Source: Diphasiastrum complanatum (Eukaryota > Streptophyta > Lycopodiopsida > Lycopodiales > Lycopodiaceae). From it: a DNA stretch of 64,000 bases. Positions within the stretch are counted from its first letter, which is position 1. Each line of letters begins with the position of its first letter. Positions 11,309 through 23,595 of this stretch are shown here, in pieces. The stretch spans positions 16,494,022-16,558,021 of the forward strand of contig CM055106.1 of the NCBI GenBank assembly GCA_029204225.1, read 5' to 3'. The notes under the pieces are model-generated. The model saw only the letters and a program-made list of their open reading frames with translations. It did no database searches and was not told where the DNA came from. Position numbers and translations under genes: made by a program.

Positions 11309-13075
11309 GATAGGGTGATGCAGGTATGCACGATCCGGTGGAGCTATGGGATAGCGTCTTTCACCATGAAATATAGCACTCAAAGCTTCTCAAGAGAGAG
11401 GACTCCATACGGGGTATCAGCAGTCCGAATGGTGGGAGACAGCAAAGTTCCTTCAATAGGAGCTTCAGGGAAGATCATAACGATCATCGTGAGGTGAATT
11501 CCATGGAGAATTCACGGAGAAATTGCTCAAAACGGTATATTGCTTCAGAAAGTGGCTATGACGTAAATTTGGCCAGATATCTCTAAGTACTCCGTCAATT
11601 GGGGAGCGGAGAATATAGGAATGGGCAACAGGGTAGTGGCATCTCAAAGCAGAGAGGATTTTGAAATCCATTTACATTGGGAGGAGAAAACGGTAGTTTG
11701 AGAAACTAGCTATGGTGGCCTATTTTTTGGAAAAACATAAAGTCATGGACCTTTCTCCATTCTAAACAACATTGGGCACTGTAAAATGTTACTTATCATC
11801 ATTCTACTGAGGCCAAGCTTATCTCATAAGGATATAGTCAGCCACCAAGCACAGAAGGAGCAATTGTCCATCTTCTCAGCTATGGAAGAGAAAAGGCAGC
11901 TAGGGTTTGGAAGTGAAAAATGGTGGATCTTTTTCCACACATAGCCAATTTTGGAGCTATTAGTGGCTAAGGATGGGCACCCAACCATGATCGAACTGAC
12001 TGTCGTGGGTAGCTATGAAAATTTGGATGTACAATAGTCAACTCTTTAAGCCAACCATTTTTAAGGACTAGGGTTTCTAGCAAGGAAGAGATAAATCTTT
12101 CCATGTAGAGCACATTTGAGACTACTATAAAGTTACACAGTAGGTCGCCCTAGTGTATATTGGAGGATGCCAAAGGGCCATTGATGGTCGTGGAATAGAG
12201 GATTTGATATTTGTGAAAAAATGAAGCACATTTTCAAGTACTCTCCATAGCTTATTTCTTACAAATTTCAGAAAGAGAGAAGGTGAAGAAGAAAAACAGC
12301 AGGAGAGGGCCACGACGGCCAATCATGCGCACCCAAATCGGGTGAGGTCATAGTGTGTCCAAGGCTCCAACGGCTGCAAGCAAGGAGTTCGGTGCGTAAA
12401 TTAATAAACAACCGTCTGATAAAAAAAGACAAAAATCTATGGTAGAAATGTGCATGATATGGATCGTTAGATCGAAGGCCACCATTGGATGGATGTGAAG
12501 TGGACCCGAAGGGCCCTGAAGGGCAGAGAAGTGCAAAGGCACCCTTCCCTTCATTAAAAATTCTCAAAAGAAATGTTGAAAGGGACCCGACTTTTAAAGT
12601 CATTGTTTTCTCATTAAGAAACTTCAAAAGGAACTTTCAGTTCATTTTTGCAAGGCATTTTGGAAATGAGCCTATCTTTGGCTAGAAGGCACCTATGTTG
12701 GCCATCCTTGGTCCAAAATGACCCTTGAAACTGGCTGCTCAGAGCCAACGGACAGAGCGACGTAACAGAGCAAGGATAAACGTGTTTCAAGGAGTTTTCA
12801 TCACCATTCTATCGAGCAGAGTGCGGGTGACCTAGTGATGGGCTACATTCGCCGTTTGGGTACCGTAGGGCCAAATTTGGGGCAATTTTTGGCTGGTGAA
12901 ACTTGCTAGAAAGGGGTACAATGAGGCATAATCGTTTCTAAATCACTATTGCTTACAAGGTATTTGGAAGTGGTAAATGCAGTATGGGGACGAATGATAG
13001 CAGAATTGTAACCGACCAACGTCAGGTGGCGCTTTGGGAGAATGCTCTCACAGGTATGATCGGCAGTGGTATTGT
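11309..13075 (+). other. Non-coding internal region after LTR E
   Basis: About 1.8 kb downstream of a primer-binding site where gag would be expected, yet no frame longer than about 120 codons and no retroelement motif was seen. It may be a long leader, a non-autonomous (LARD/TRIM-like) element or decayed sequence. The matching 3' LTR is absent, and a minus-strand Copia piece begins at 13076. Confidence 0.45.
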
Positions 13076-14145
<1,070 letters not shown>

Positions 14146-14295
14146 GACTTAGTCGAGAAGAAGATACAGAAGACAATCTTCATACCTATAGAGGAAATGA
14201 CAGCTGATATCTTTACAAAGCCACTTAGTAAAGCTTTGTTCGAGAAGCAGCGAAGATTATTGGGGTTAATCCAACTGTCCACTTTGAGAGGGAGC
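14146..14295 (+). pseudogene. C-terminal end of a Copia RNase H, with polypurine tract
   Basis: The plus strand reads EEMTADIFTKPLSKALFEKQ, the usual C-terminus of Copia pol, then TTTGAGAGGGAG before an LTR. The upstream pol is missing and is replaced by a minus-strand Copia fragment, so an inversion or recombination joint lies at about 14145. Confidence 0.8.
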
Positions 14296-15099
14296 TATAG
14301 AACACTTGATCAGACGAATCTTGGTTCTACTAACAAAGTCCATAGTTTATTTGACAAAGGATGAGAAAAAGAACTCGAATTTGAAACATTTCTATTCGTG
14401 TTCAACCTCGAAAGATTTGCAAAATATTCTTGTGATAACTTAAAAGATTCATGAACAGCTTTCTTATGGTGACTCGAAAGATTCGCGAATAAGTTCTTGT
14501 CGCGAAATATTTTGTTTCTTGTTCAAACCTCACTTGTCGCGAAACTGTCGCCTGTCGCAAACAATTCGCAAAACATTTTAGATTCTTCTTCAAGCTCAAA
14601 ACTGTCATCTGTCGTGAACAATTCGCGAAACACGAAGCTTAGACAAAGAGATAAACTATTGCGAACAGAAAATTATTCGAGCCTGAAAACAGAGCGTTTA
14701 TTTGAATATCAACTGTCATAAACGGTTAGATCTACTATTACAGAGAATTAAAAGGTCAAAAGACTTGTCCTGCACCAATATAAATACATGTGCACTACTT
14801 GTTGTAAAACACTTTCACTCATTCAATCAGAGACACAATAGCGAGATAAGATAGCAAGAGATGTATACTAATGATTCAGATTCAGAGTTATAAAATTCGT
14901 TTTTGATCAAAGTAATTTCTGTTTGTCTAAAATGGTCTTAAGTTGTCTCTTAATTCCGCACGCTTATTCAATCAAGGTAAATACCGTTCTATTAGTACAT
15001 AGACCAGAAATAGACCCGATTGAAGACATTGATATTAGTTTGATTTATTAAAACTTTTATCGTGTTTTTTGAGGAAGAATTATTACTTATTTTCCTACA
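14296..15099 (+). repeat. 3' LTR, family C
   Basis: About 804 bp from TATAGAACAC (TGTAGAACACC in the copy at 5236-5410) to TTTTCCTACA, giving TGTAG/CTACA-type ends. It holds a TATA box (TATAAATA, 14779-14786). Its first half contains many TTCGCGAA-like words (for example near 14480, 14510, 14535 and 14620). The left end is supported by the other copy; the right end is from the inverted-end rule. Confidence 0.7.
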
Positions 15100-15530
15100 A
15101 GGTAGAACTAGGTGACATAGTAACCTTTAAAAAACAATTCTAACTCTAGACTTATGCTAAGCATAGAGCCAAAAGAAACAGTTGACACATAAAACTAAAT
15201 GCAATTCACAAATTTAACATTATCCTATGCTGGTCATAGAACAAATAAAAAGGTATGCGAACCTCAATAGAGCTAAACAAAGAAAACAACCAAATGCAAA
15301 AAACAACAAGCCTAGAAAGTAAATGGTTAATTGGAATCACTAACGACCATGCCTTAAATACTATAAGGATGCATTTTTAGGATTATGGTCAACCTAGGGT
15401 TAGGTGTAGATTAGGTTTAGGGTTCACCTTCTGTTGTGGTTGAGGCGCAAAAGCATGGTCCTGACGCATGCTAGAGTTGCCGTGAAGCGGCAAGCGCAGA
15501 AAAAAATATTTAAGGACCCTAGTCGGAGCA
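15100..15530. other. No gene recognised
   Basis: Sequence between two LTRs, without coding motifs. GC rises slightly at 15420-15530. Confidence 0.5.
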
Positions 15531-16774
15531 TGTTGGAGAAAGCGGGTGTGTCGTGTGTGAGAAACGAAAATAGCTCGAAAAGAAAACAAAGACGAAAGGA
15601 AACAAACTTGAAGCTCAAATGAGAAACAAACTCGAACATAAAGTGTTTGTGCACAGCGGAATGAGCTATATTACTCTTTCCCTAACCATGACTACGCCTA
15701 TTAAAAAACAAACAGAAGGTTAGTGAGAGAAATCACGGTCATTCTAATTGTGTAGCCAAACATTAACAAAACATCAGAAGAATAATTCTTCGCGAACAGC
15801 TAGACAAATTATTAGTCGCGAATGATTTGCGAAGAGCTAGACTAGGCTCGACTGATAATCAGTCGCGAATGATTTGCCAAAAGCAAGACTAAATATTAGT
15901 CGTCAATAACTAGACCAATAATAACTCGCTAAGAACAAATTACCAGATTGAGCAACAAGAAGGTCAGACAGAATGAAAATAAGCATAAGAATATCAACAC
16001 AAATCTGAATGCAGAACAAAAGAGCTGTTATCAGATTAGGTATAGCAAAATATACATGTCAATAATGCAGTAGAGCACAAGACAATAGCGGATGAAACTG
16101 CGTGCTCTACAAAGCTAATTCAATCTGTAAAAGGAATGAACCTATTACTAACAATAAAGAATCAATGCACAAGGCATCTACTTCGTCTATCTCTGATAAG
16201 TTTCTGATGCTATTATTTTACACACACACTTGTTCTCTTTATCTCTTGATTATTGAATACGCAAAATGGTATTCAATATATATACACAATGTTACAGGTG
16301 TGCAGATGAAGAAAGTACAAAGTGGATGTGCTGTCTGTAGGAGATCATGGGTGGCTACTGTCGTTGTCATATCCGTTAGCACAGTTGTATGAGATGAGCG
16401 TGAAAAGGGCCGTGACGTCAGCCTTTGCTGAAATGAAAGTTTGTGAAGATACGAAAAATGTGTCACTCTGACGAAATGCCTTAGGATCTAATTTACATGG
16501 TGCCTTTGCTTTTCCTAGGGCACCTTAGGCATTTTTTAAGGCAATGCCATCTTTTTTGCCTGTCACAAAACAAGTGTAAAAACATAGTGTCACGTTTTCG
16601 TCTTTTATTTGCCTGTGAGAATTTACTTGTATTTATGCAGACAATCGCATTTTATTTGTCTGTCTTATTTTACATGTAAATATGCAGACTGTGTGACAAC
16701 GTGAGTAAAAAATGCAGCATGAATGGAGGCAGACTGAAATGAGATTTGGGAGAGTAGAGGAGATAAGTCCAACA
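15531..16774 (-). repeat. 3' LTR of Copia-F1
   Basis: About 1244 bp. Left end TGTTGGAGAAAG and right end GTCCAACA, with perfect TGTTGGA/TCCAACA ends. A TATATATA box lies near 16278-16290 (minus-strand promoter). The first part closely matches 17695-17795 and, less closely, 23596-24665. A cluster of TCGCGAA words lies at 15790-15880. Confidence 0.88.
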
Positions 16775-16839
16775 CCCCCCTTAATCTAGATCCATGAATG
16801 CCTTGATCTTCAGACTGAGTAATGCACAAAATTTGTTGT

Positions 16840-17550
16840 TTGCATTAACACTTAATGCTTTCGTGAATATATTTGCAACCATGTCCTACGTTCTGTAGTA
16901 CGTTAAGCTCACCTCCTTGTTGAGAACCTTGCCCCTGATGTAGTGATATCTGATTTCAATGTGCTTACTCCTAGAGTGAAATCTAGGGTTGGCCGATAAG
17001 GCAATAGCACTCTGATTATCACAGAATAAAATTGTAGGGCTGTACTGATACAGATTAACGTTTGACAGTAAATTTCTCAACCAAAACGCTTCCTTAATAG
17101 ATTGAGAAACAGTAATGTATTCTGCTTCTATAGAAGAAAGTGCGATAGAGGCTTGCTTACAACTGTTCCATGAGATAGGACCGCCGTTGAAGAAGAATTC
17201 AAATCCAGATGTGGACTTACGATTGTCTAATCTCCTCCCTAGCTTGCATCAGAATATCCACTGATCTGATGAAGATTGTCGTTGCTGACATCTCCATAAC
17301 AGATGCACTGGTCGATGATAGCTCAAATGTACCTCACGACTCTTATTGGTAGGCCTGAATCCATTGGTGAGTGAGCTAATTTACAATTCATTAGATTGTA
17401 TCTGTTAAGAACATTGTGAAGATACCTTTGTTGAGTGATGTAAATCAGTCGTCTCGGTCTTTCTCTGTGAATTTGAATGCCCAAACAGAAGTGAGATTCG
17501 CCCAGATCAGTCATGTCGAACTCTAAGATTTCCCTTAAGAGTCCATGTGG
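16840..17550 (-). pseudogene. Copia-F1 RT thumb and RNase H remnant
   Basis: Minus-strand pieces read ILFCDNQSAIALSANPRF then SKHIEIRYHYIR (16886-17080, RNase H end) and MTDLGESHFCLGIQIHR (17323-17514, the RT segment after YVDD). Between them, 17081-17322 is worn RNase H sequence. Stops and shifts make it non-functional. The RNase H here retains the IALS-NPRF junction without a microsatellite, and so gives the reference for the expanded copy at 13149. Confidence 0.85.
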
Positions 17551-17682
17551 AAGATTAGTCTAAGTGATAGGAAAAACTATTAGTGACTTAAGTTTGAAGT
17601 ACAGAATTACAAAACAAGAACTCAATTACTCTATTGGCTAGTAGAGTCTTGTACTATGGAAGCTTATCAGGCTACAAAAATT

Positions 17683-17694
17683 GCTCTGATACCA
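17683..17694 (-). other. Primer-binding site of Copia-F1
   Basis: GCTCTGATACCA is the complement of TGGTATCAGAGC and abuts the LTR starting TGTTGG at 17695. Confidence 0.88.
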
Positions 17695-17795
17695 TGTTGG
17701 AGAAAGAGGGTGTGTCGTGTGTGAGAAACGAAAATAGCTCAAAAAGAAAACGAACACGAAAGGAAGTGAACTCAAAGCTCGCACGAGAAACGAAG
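17695..17795 (-). repeat. Truncated 5' LTR of Copia-F1
   Basis: Matches the first ~100 bp (in window orientation) of the LTR at 15531, then stops abruptly at about 17795 where reverse-transcriptase-like coding sequence of another element starts. Confidence 0.8.
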
Positions 17796-18025
17796 GGAGA
17801 CAAATCCGGGAGATACCCATGGGTTTTTCGTGCTCACCATTATGGTGTAATTGGTACCTCTCATATTTTGAAATGCAAGTTATCAAAAGGTTAGCAAGAC
17901 TGAAGCAAATAAAATTTTTGAATGACTTCAAATTTTCATTCAGATATATCGACGATAATTGCTTTATCAACAACCCTTGTATTGGGAACTTCCTAGAGAA
18001 AACACAATGGATGCTCATATATTGA
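17796..18025 (+). pseudogene. Penelope-like reverse transcriptase fragment
   Basis: The plus strand reads IPMGFSCSPLWCNWYL then SYFEMQVIKRLARLKQIKF, FKFSFRYIDDNCFINN and a stop at 18023-18025. The order IPMG-x2-C-x-P-L, a glutamate about 12 residues on, then FRYIDD with NN after it, matches RT motifs 4 and 5 of a divergent group I associate with Penelope-like elements. It is unlike Copia (YVDD), Ty3 or the LINE fragment at 31990. The catalytic YIDD is intact, but everything before motif 4 is cut off at the Copia-F1 LTR and nothing clear follows the stop. The RT call is fairly firm; the exact group is inference. Confidence 0.6.
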
Positions 18026-20038
18026 TTTTATGAGGGAATACACATACAACGATGCACTATTTCCAAGATGCTATATCATAAGCATACTCTCTCACACAAA
18101 TGTTATGCTTAAACTTTGACCTCCATCGCTGGTTTAAACAACAATGGAGCTACTTTTTGGTTTTCCGTACAATGGCTCTTTGATTAAATGGTGGTCCATT
18201 GCTGGTGGATAGTAACTAACACTATAATTTGTTTGTTCACAATCAATATAGCTCTTACAATTTGTCACAAATTGGATATGGACCTACACATTTGAGTGAA
18301 ATATGTCAACCGCTTATAGATTTCAGAATTGCATCCTCTATTCCTTTTGATTTGGAATACACTCCGATCCAGGTATGTATATGGCAAACATCGTTATGTT
18401 TAGAAGTAATGGTAGCACACATACAATACTATGATGTTTAAACTGGCATAGAAGCAGTTGTGTTCCAAATATAAGTATGTGCATATGTCATTGTTTTTGA
18501 CTCAGAGTCAATCCTAATTTAAGGCAATAAGTAGACTCGAATTTGTTGATAACCATTTTTTGAAGACGTCTTTCATGACAACTATGACTTCCTCACAGGA
18601 TTCTTTTACGTCAACTATTAAGGTTAGTGTTTTAAAACGTTATTCAGGTGCTACTTTACAAGCACTAAAAATGGTCGTATCTACACGAATGGTAGTATCT
18701 ATACGAATGGTGATATCTAAACGAATGGACATAGTAAGAAGATGAATAGAAAGATAGAAAGTAGGAAAATGTTCCCACCTTTACCTACATTTGGAAATAG
18801 TAAATGGCCAATCTAATTTCTGTTTGTTAATCATACCTCACTAAATAAGACAACACATATGATTGTTCTTCAGTTTATGCCCATTTAGATAGGTAAATAC
18901 CAATGAAACAAGTATTGATAACCTAGGCGCTCTTAATGCAAATGAAGTTGTGCAAGAGATCACCACATTTGTAGGGATTGGAACGACATGGATTTGCCCT
19001 AATCTTACTACAAGTGTTAGGGTAAAATGCTTAAGCGCACACAGGTATTGTCTTACTTTTAAAACACAGTTAGTATTTAAAATGTATGAAACAAAGCAAT
19101 AGCTGGCGAGCTCTTGGAAAGCATGAATATGCTCAAGGGTTACGAAAACGGTGCATTACCTACGTTTTATACAATAGGTTCAGGTATCAAAATGACATGG
19201 ATTTGCCCCCATACATGAGTACTAATCCACGCTATCCCCTATTTGTGAGTTGCAATCCATTTAGCACAACTAGTTTTCAAGTACGTATGTTTAAATTCCA
19301 TAGATGGATACAGAATAATATCATAAGACCGATCAGAATGGCGAAATAAACTCCTTCAAACTTTCACCTGAGGCAATTTTGATGGCCAAGATCGATCCGA
19401 TGTCGTCCTAACGGCCAAGAATGGTTGCTCTCTTCACAAGTTACCAAATGGATGTCTCTACTCAGCCTTATCTCATACGTGGAGTAGGCTATTCAATTTG
19501 TTTATATAAGGGTGGCCTACTCCCTCAATACCACCATTTTCATTCTTCTTCCTCTTCCTCTCTGATGGGGCAAGGGAGATAGGAAGAACGAGAATGGAGA
19601 AGAGAGCAGGAATATTGCGGAATAGCTCTCCCATTCTAATCAGCTGCTAGGTGCAAAAATAGTCTAATAGACAACTTATGCTAGAGATAATCACAACTTT
19701 ATGTGTTTTGATTGCCCAACAAGATCTTAGAAATTAATTCATACTCTAAAAACAAGAGTACAGTCCACCGAAGAGATTGAAGATGGTTTGTGTGTGGTAC
19801 TACTGAAATTAGATTCAACGTAAAGTATAGTTCTGAAATAAATGGAAGAGCAATATGATATCGCGAGTTTCTCAGACATCAAAGATAGCCATCGTCTGAT
19901 CAGAAACCGAGGAGTCATAGATGTCCGTGTTTAGATCAGAGTGAGTATACAGGCGCGATCAAACAGCAATGAAAGTGCATTCAATCACAACATGCATTCA
20001 TCTATGTAGTACACAGATAAAAACAAGCTGCTACTATA
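18026..20038. other. No gene recognised; short ATGGT..CTA..ACGA repeat
   Basis: About 2 kb without coding motifs. At 18668-18727 a unit of about 18-20 bp (AATGGTAGTATCTATACG and variants) is repeated three times. A pyrimidine-rich stretch near 19535-19560 is unremarkable. Confidence 0.5.
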
Positions 20039-20078
20039 TTACACTGAAGCATAATACAGATAGCAATTACAACCAAAA

Positions 20079-21016
20079 ATGACGAAGGACGATTTTATCT
20101 GGTTATGGGCCCAGCTCTCTATCGAACAGAAAGGATGTCTTTGTTGGGGCATAATCCAGGGTAAGTTCCAGGTCGTACCTTTGGGATCAGGAGAGTTATA
20201 CATAGGCTCTTCGGCTATGTATGCTCTTGAATATATTCGAATCAAAGAATTCCAGTTTTTGAGGAACGAAGACAATAAGCGACATTTTTGGAAGTGAAAG
20301 TTGCAGTTTCAACTGTACAAACCACAAGTTGTTGCGGATCTAGGCGCGTTCGATGATATAGGGTTGCTGATAAATTTAAATATGGCCTATCCTAAACTCT
20401 TCAGTCTTTATGTGGATTGGGAGCGAAACCTTACAGAATATTTTGCGGAGATTCAACATAATCTGCAAGACAGAAGGAAGTCATTCCGTTACAAGCAGTT
20501 TTGTACATATTCTTTTTGGCAGTTTGGAACTTTCGTGGCAAAGACATTGTTAATTGTTCAAAATCTTTATGTTAAAAGCTCTTTTGTTAGATTTTTAGCT
20601 CGTTACTGTAAAGAAATCACCCTCTATAGTGATTCAGACGAAGATACAAAGCTAACCCAGGAGCTATTTGATGGAAAATTGCTCCTGGTTAAACTGGAAG
20701 AATTCGGCAACCTCCCAGTTGGCCGTTACACAAAATCCAAAGAAGACTTGCTATTGATTGAAGCTCAACAAAACTTGGAGTTTGCTCAAAAATTACAGGA
20801 AGAATTGAATCATTTATGAATATTCATTCGTGCCTTTGTCGTGGTGATGTTTCTGTATGTGATGCTGAATCTAGATCTTTGAAGTTTAAAGATGTTTTGA
20901 AGTTTGATTCCAGATTTTATCAACAATTCAATGATCAACTCAAAACAACCTATTCAATTAAAGAAACAACAAGACACATATTCTCTAAGACGAAGAAATA
21001 TCTAAAGGACGAATAA
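20079..21016 (+). pseudogene. Env-position ORF of a Ty3 element (novel family), copy 1
   Basis: Two adjacent frames (20079-20297 and 20301-20819), joined by a TGA at about 20297, give roughly 245 residues; a third short frame follows (20816-21016). They end about 110 bp before a purine tract and an LTR (21134), so the ORF lies in the env position, between pol and the 3' LTR. The core reads YPKLFSLYVDWERNLTEYF and TLLIVQNLYVKSSF. A second copy, on the minus strand at 58530-59130, has the same spaced residues (FPDLWEIYTDWEVNYSRYL, ALLYVQQLYIKEKF). No transmembrane segment, signal peptide or known domain is evident; the C-terminus (LIEAQQNLEFAQKLQEEL) looks helical. I do not recognise the family. 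Confidence 0.55.
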
Positions 21017-21121
21017 TATGAAGAAATATCTTTCACCTTAACAAAAATCTGACGAACAAGAATGTTTCACCAATAATCCTCGAAATGAAGATGATATGTT
21101 CACGAGGACGTTTCACATTTG

Positions 21122-21133
21122 AGGAAGGGGATA
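21122..21133 (+). other. Polypurine tract of a Ty3-type element
   Basis: AGGAAGGGGATA precedes the LTR start TGTGATGCC. The identical tract (complement at 58507-58518) precedes the LTR of another Ty3 element in this window. Confidence 0.7.
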
Positions 21134-22365
21134 TGTGATGCCACGAAATTGTTAAATATTGAATATCAACATAAATATGACATGATATACTCGAAAATGA
21201 AGATATGAGCCGGATAACTATAAATCATGAAGAGGCCTAAGTCATTTTTCGGGAATATATCTCCTAAGTACTTGCCTTATAATAAAGGGCAAGACCTATA
21301 AAAGGAAAGACATTGTCTTGGATAACCTTTACTAGGTCGTCCACACGAAACGACTAGATATGAAAAGACATGTTAAACTAGAGTAATCTTAACTCTTAGT
21401 TAAATATACCTCTTATGGTATAATTGAACGTATACTTAGTCTAATTGTTAATTAGACCCTTTCGCGGGAGCGACACACTTGTTGTTTTAGAGGTGTCTTT
21501 GTTTGCCCCATAGAACATATATTGATCTCACACTTCAGTCTCAAGCATCGAGAGAGCAGAATTTATGCACATGTAAGAGGTTGAAGAAGTGAATAGAGCG
21601 CTGAGAGTTATTCTCCCTTATCTCTGTTCTCCGCACTGTTGAGTGTGAGTGATCGTGAGTCTACTAGCAATCTCTAACGCATTACATGAATTACTCTATG
21701 ATCAGACAGACACTCTAGTGCATTACAGTCGTTTGTTGTGTATCCGTAAAGCATGCTCTAAAGAACTGTCTTAAAACCATCTTATTTGTCTGTCGCGAAT
21801 ACTTTCTTTTCAGCACTCAAATAACGACTATCTTTGGTACAATCTAGCACGATCATTGAATGAAGTTTTATGTATACAGATGAGATGACAATCCCTGTCT
21901 GAAGAATTGAGTCTTTGATCTGTTTTCCTACTATAACTGGCATAAGTTTCTAAAGTGCTCTAAAACTATTCGTGTTCTTTAACCATTAATTTGGACTTTA
22001 GTTGTTGAGGACTTCTGTCTAGAAATGAACAGTTCGCAAACGCCATTAATTAATTGTCTGCACAGTCGCAAATACATCGAACAATTCTCAACTCTTTGTT
22101 GACACCTTAATCAGCCAGAGTGTAGTACTATTGTACTACTCTGATAACATCTCATCTGTAGAACGCGTTTCGCTCGATTTGATAGAGGCTAGATTGTTGT
22201 TCTAAAATTATCAACACAACACACCCCAAATATAAGTAATACGCGTTACTTTTTAATGTCTGTCGACAACCAGAATAACACTCAAAACCACTTGTCATAA
22301 ATTGTACCAAATACATAGCTTTCTAACGTTGTCCTCTGTGGGAACGACATTATTTACTATAAAAA
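21134..22365 (+). repeat. 3' LTR, family G (Ty3 type), right end truncated
   Basis: Starts TGTGATGCCACG after the purine tract and carries a TATA box (TATAAAAG, 21297-21304). The late part (CTGTGGGAACGACATTATTTA near 22340) resembles the end of many plant LTRs. The right boundary is approximate because minus-strand integrase of Copia-F2 begins at about 22366. Confidence 0.6.
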
Positions 22366-23444
22366 TCTATATTAACCTTGTTGGTATAGTACGACAAGCA
22401 GTTGAAAGCTTCTGATTTCTTCTTTATGAAATACACCATTGTCCTTCTAGAGAATTCGTCAATAAAGGTTCTAAAGTACTTGGCATCCTTCAGCGAAGGA
22501 TTTTTCATCGGGCCACAAATATCAAAATGTACAACATCTAGCAATCCTCTAGCAATATGCTGATGGCTTGACTTAAATGGTTTCCTAGTCCGTTTACCAA
22601 CTAGACAGTCAGACAGACAGGTAACTTGACTTTTTCGTGAGTATAGTCGAGATCAGACAAATAGATTGTCTAGACATTCGTTGTATAGCAGCATGATTTA
22701 AATGACCAAGTCTATAATGCAAAAGTAACCCTTTATATGTATGAATTGAAGTACTGAGAGCCCGACTAGAGGTAGAAAAGCAATGACTTAATTTATATAA
22801 GTATCCATGTCTCTTTCTTCTTCTGCTGCTTTGTCGTACTCTTGTTGGTGTACAACTAAGGAACTCGAGGCTTCGTTCCTTTGCGTGTCTTCCTGCAACA
22901 ACATAGTAGTGACTCTTGAAAGAGTCAATTTTGGATGAGTTGTGATGATCATCACCCAGCTGTCGTAAGAACTTTGCAAGCTTGTAAGCAGTTGCATCAC
23001 TGCATCTTGATCGTCTATGACATATCCGATAGCGTCTATTTGTCTTACCAGGCTCTTGAATTGATTATTGTGATTCTGCAGAGAATCACCATTCATCATC
23101 TTGAGGGAGTAGAATTTCTTCTTGAGATGTAGCTTAGAAGCTATATCTCACACTTCGTATAGTGTGCTCAAGATGTCCCAGACTTCTTTTGATGTCTGAG
23201 CCTCAAATACATGGCCGATCTGGGTATCCATGATGTTGAGGATGATCAGCGCGAAAGCCTTTCCATCCTTCAGCTTCCATATGGCGATTGTCGCGTCGTC
23301 CGCTTTGGGTTTCCCTTCTACACCTGTAACAACGTCAAACAATTCTTTTGCCATCAGTACATTTTTCATCTTAAATTTCCACAGATGGTAATTGGCTCCA
23401 TCAAGCTTGTCCATGATAGGACTAGCTTTCCCTTGGAAATCCAT
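22366..23444 (-). pseudogene. Copia-F2 gag and integrase remnant
   Basis: Gag begins at the ATG at 23444 (MDFQGKASPIMDKLDGANYH) with the NYHLWKFKMKNVL signature and QIGHVFEAQTSKEVW; it runs in two frames (23148-23444, then 22788-23099 with LTSLQSSYDSW and TMLLQEDTQR). After a deletion that removes the zinc knuckle and protease, an integrase core start follows (LDVVHFDICGPM, YFRTFIDEFSRRT; 22350-22544), with the first catalytic D in the HFDICGPM motif. Frameshifts and the missing C-terminal half make it dead. Confidence 0.85.
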
Positions 23445-23583
23445 GTGGAAGAATTAGTCTAAGTGATAGGAGAAACTATCAGTGACTTAAGTATGAAAAT
23501 CCGATATTTATAGAACAAGAAAACAATTACTCTATCGGCTAGTAGAGTCTTGTACTGTGGAAGCTTATCAAGCTATAAAAATG

Positions 23584-23595
23584 GCTTTGATACCA
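23584..23595 (-). other. Primer-binding site of Copia-F2 (one base changed)
   Basis: GCTTTGATACCA is the complement of TGGTATCAAAGC, one change from the canonical TGGTATCAGAGC. It abuts the LTR at 23596. Confidence 0.75.

Larger units (their letters stand above)
15531..17795 (-). mobile_element. Copia-F1, internally deleted
   Basis: A minus-strand element with a full 3' LTR (15531-16774), a purine tract (complement CCCCCC at 16775-16780), a pol remnant, a leader, a primer-binding site (17683-17694) and only the last ~100 bp of the 5' LTR. Gag, protease, integrase and most of RT are gone: the leader joins the RT thumb at about 17550. The better-preserved relative Copia-F2 lies at 22366-24665. 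Confidence 0.85.
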
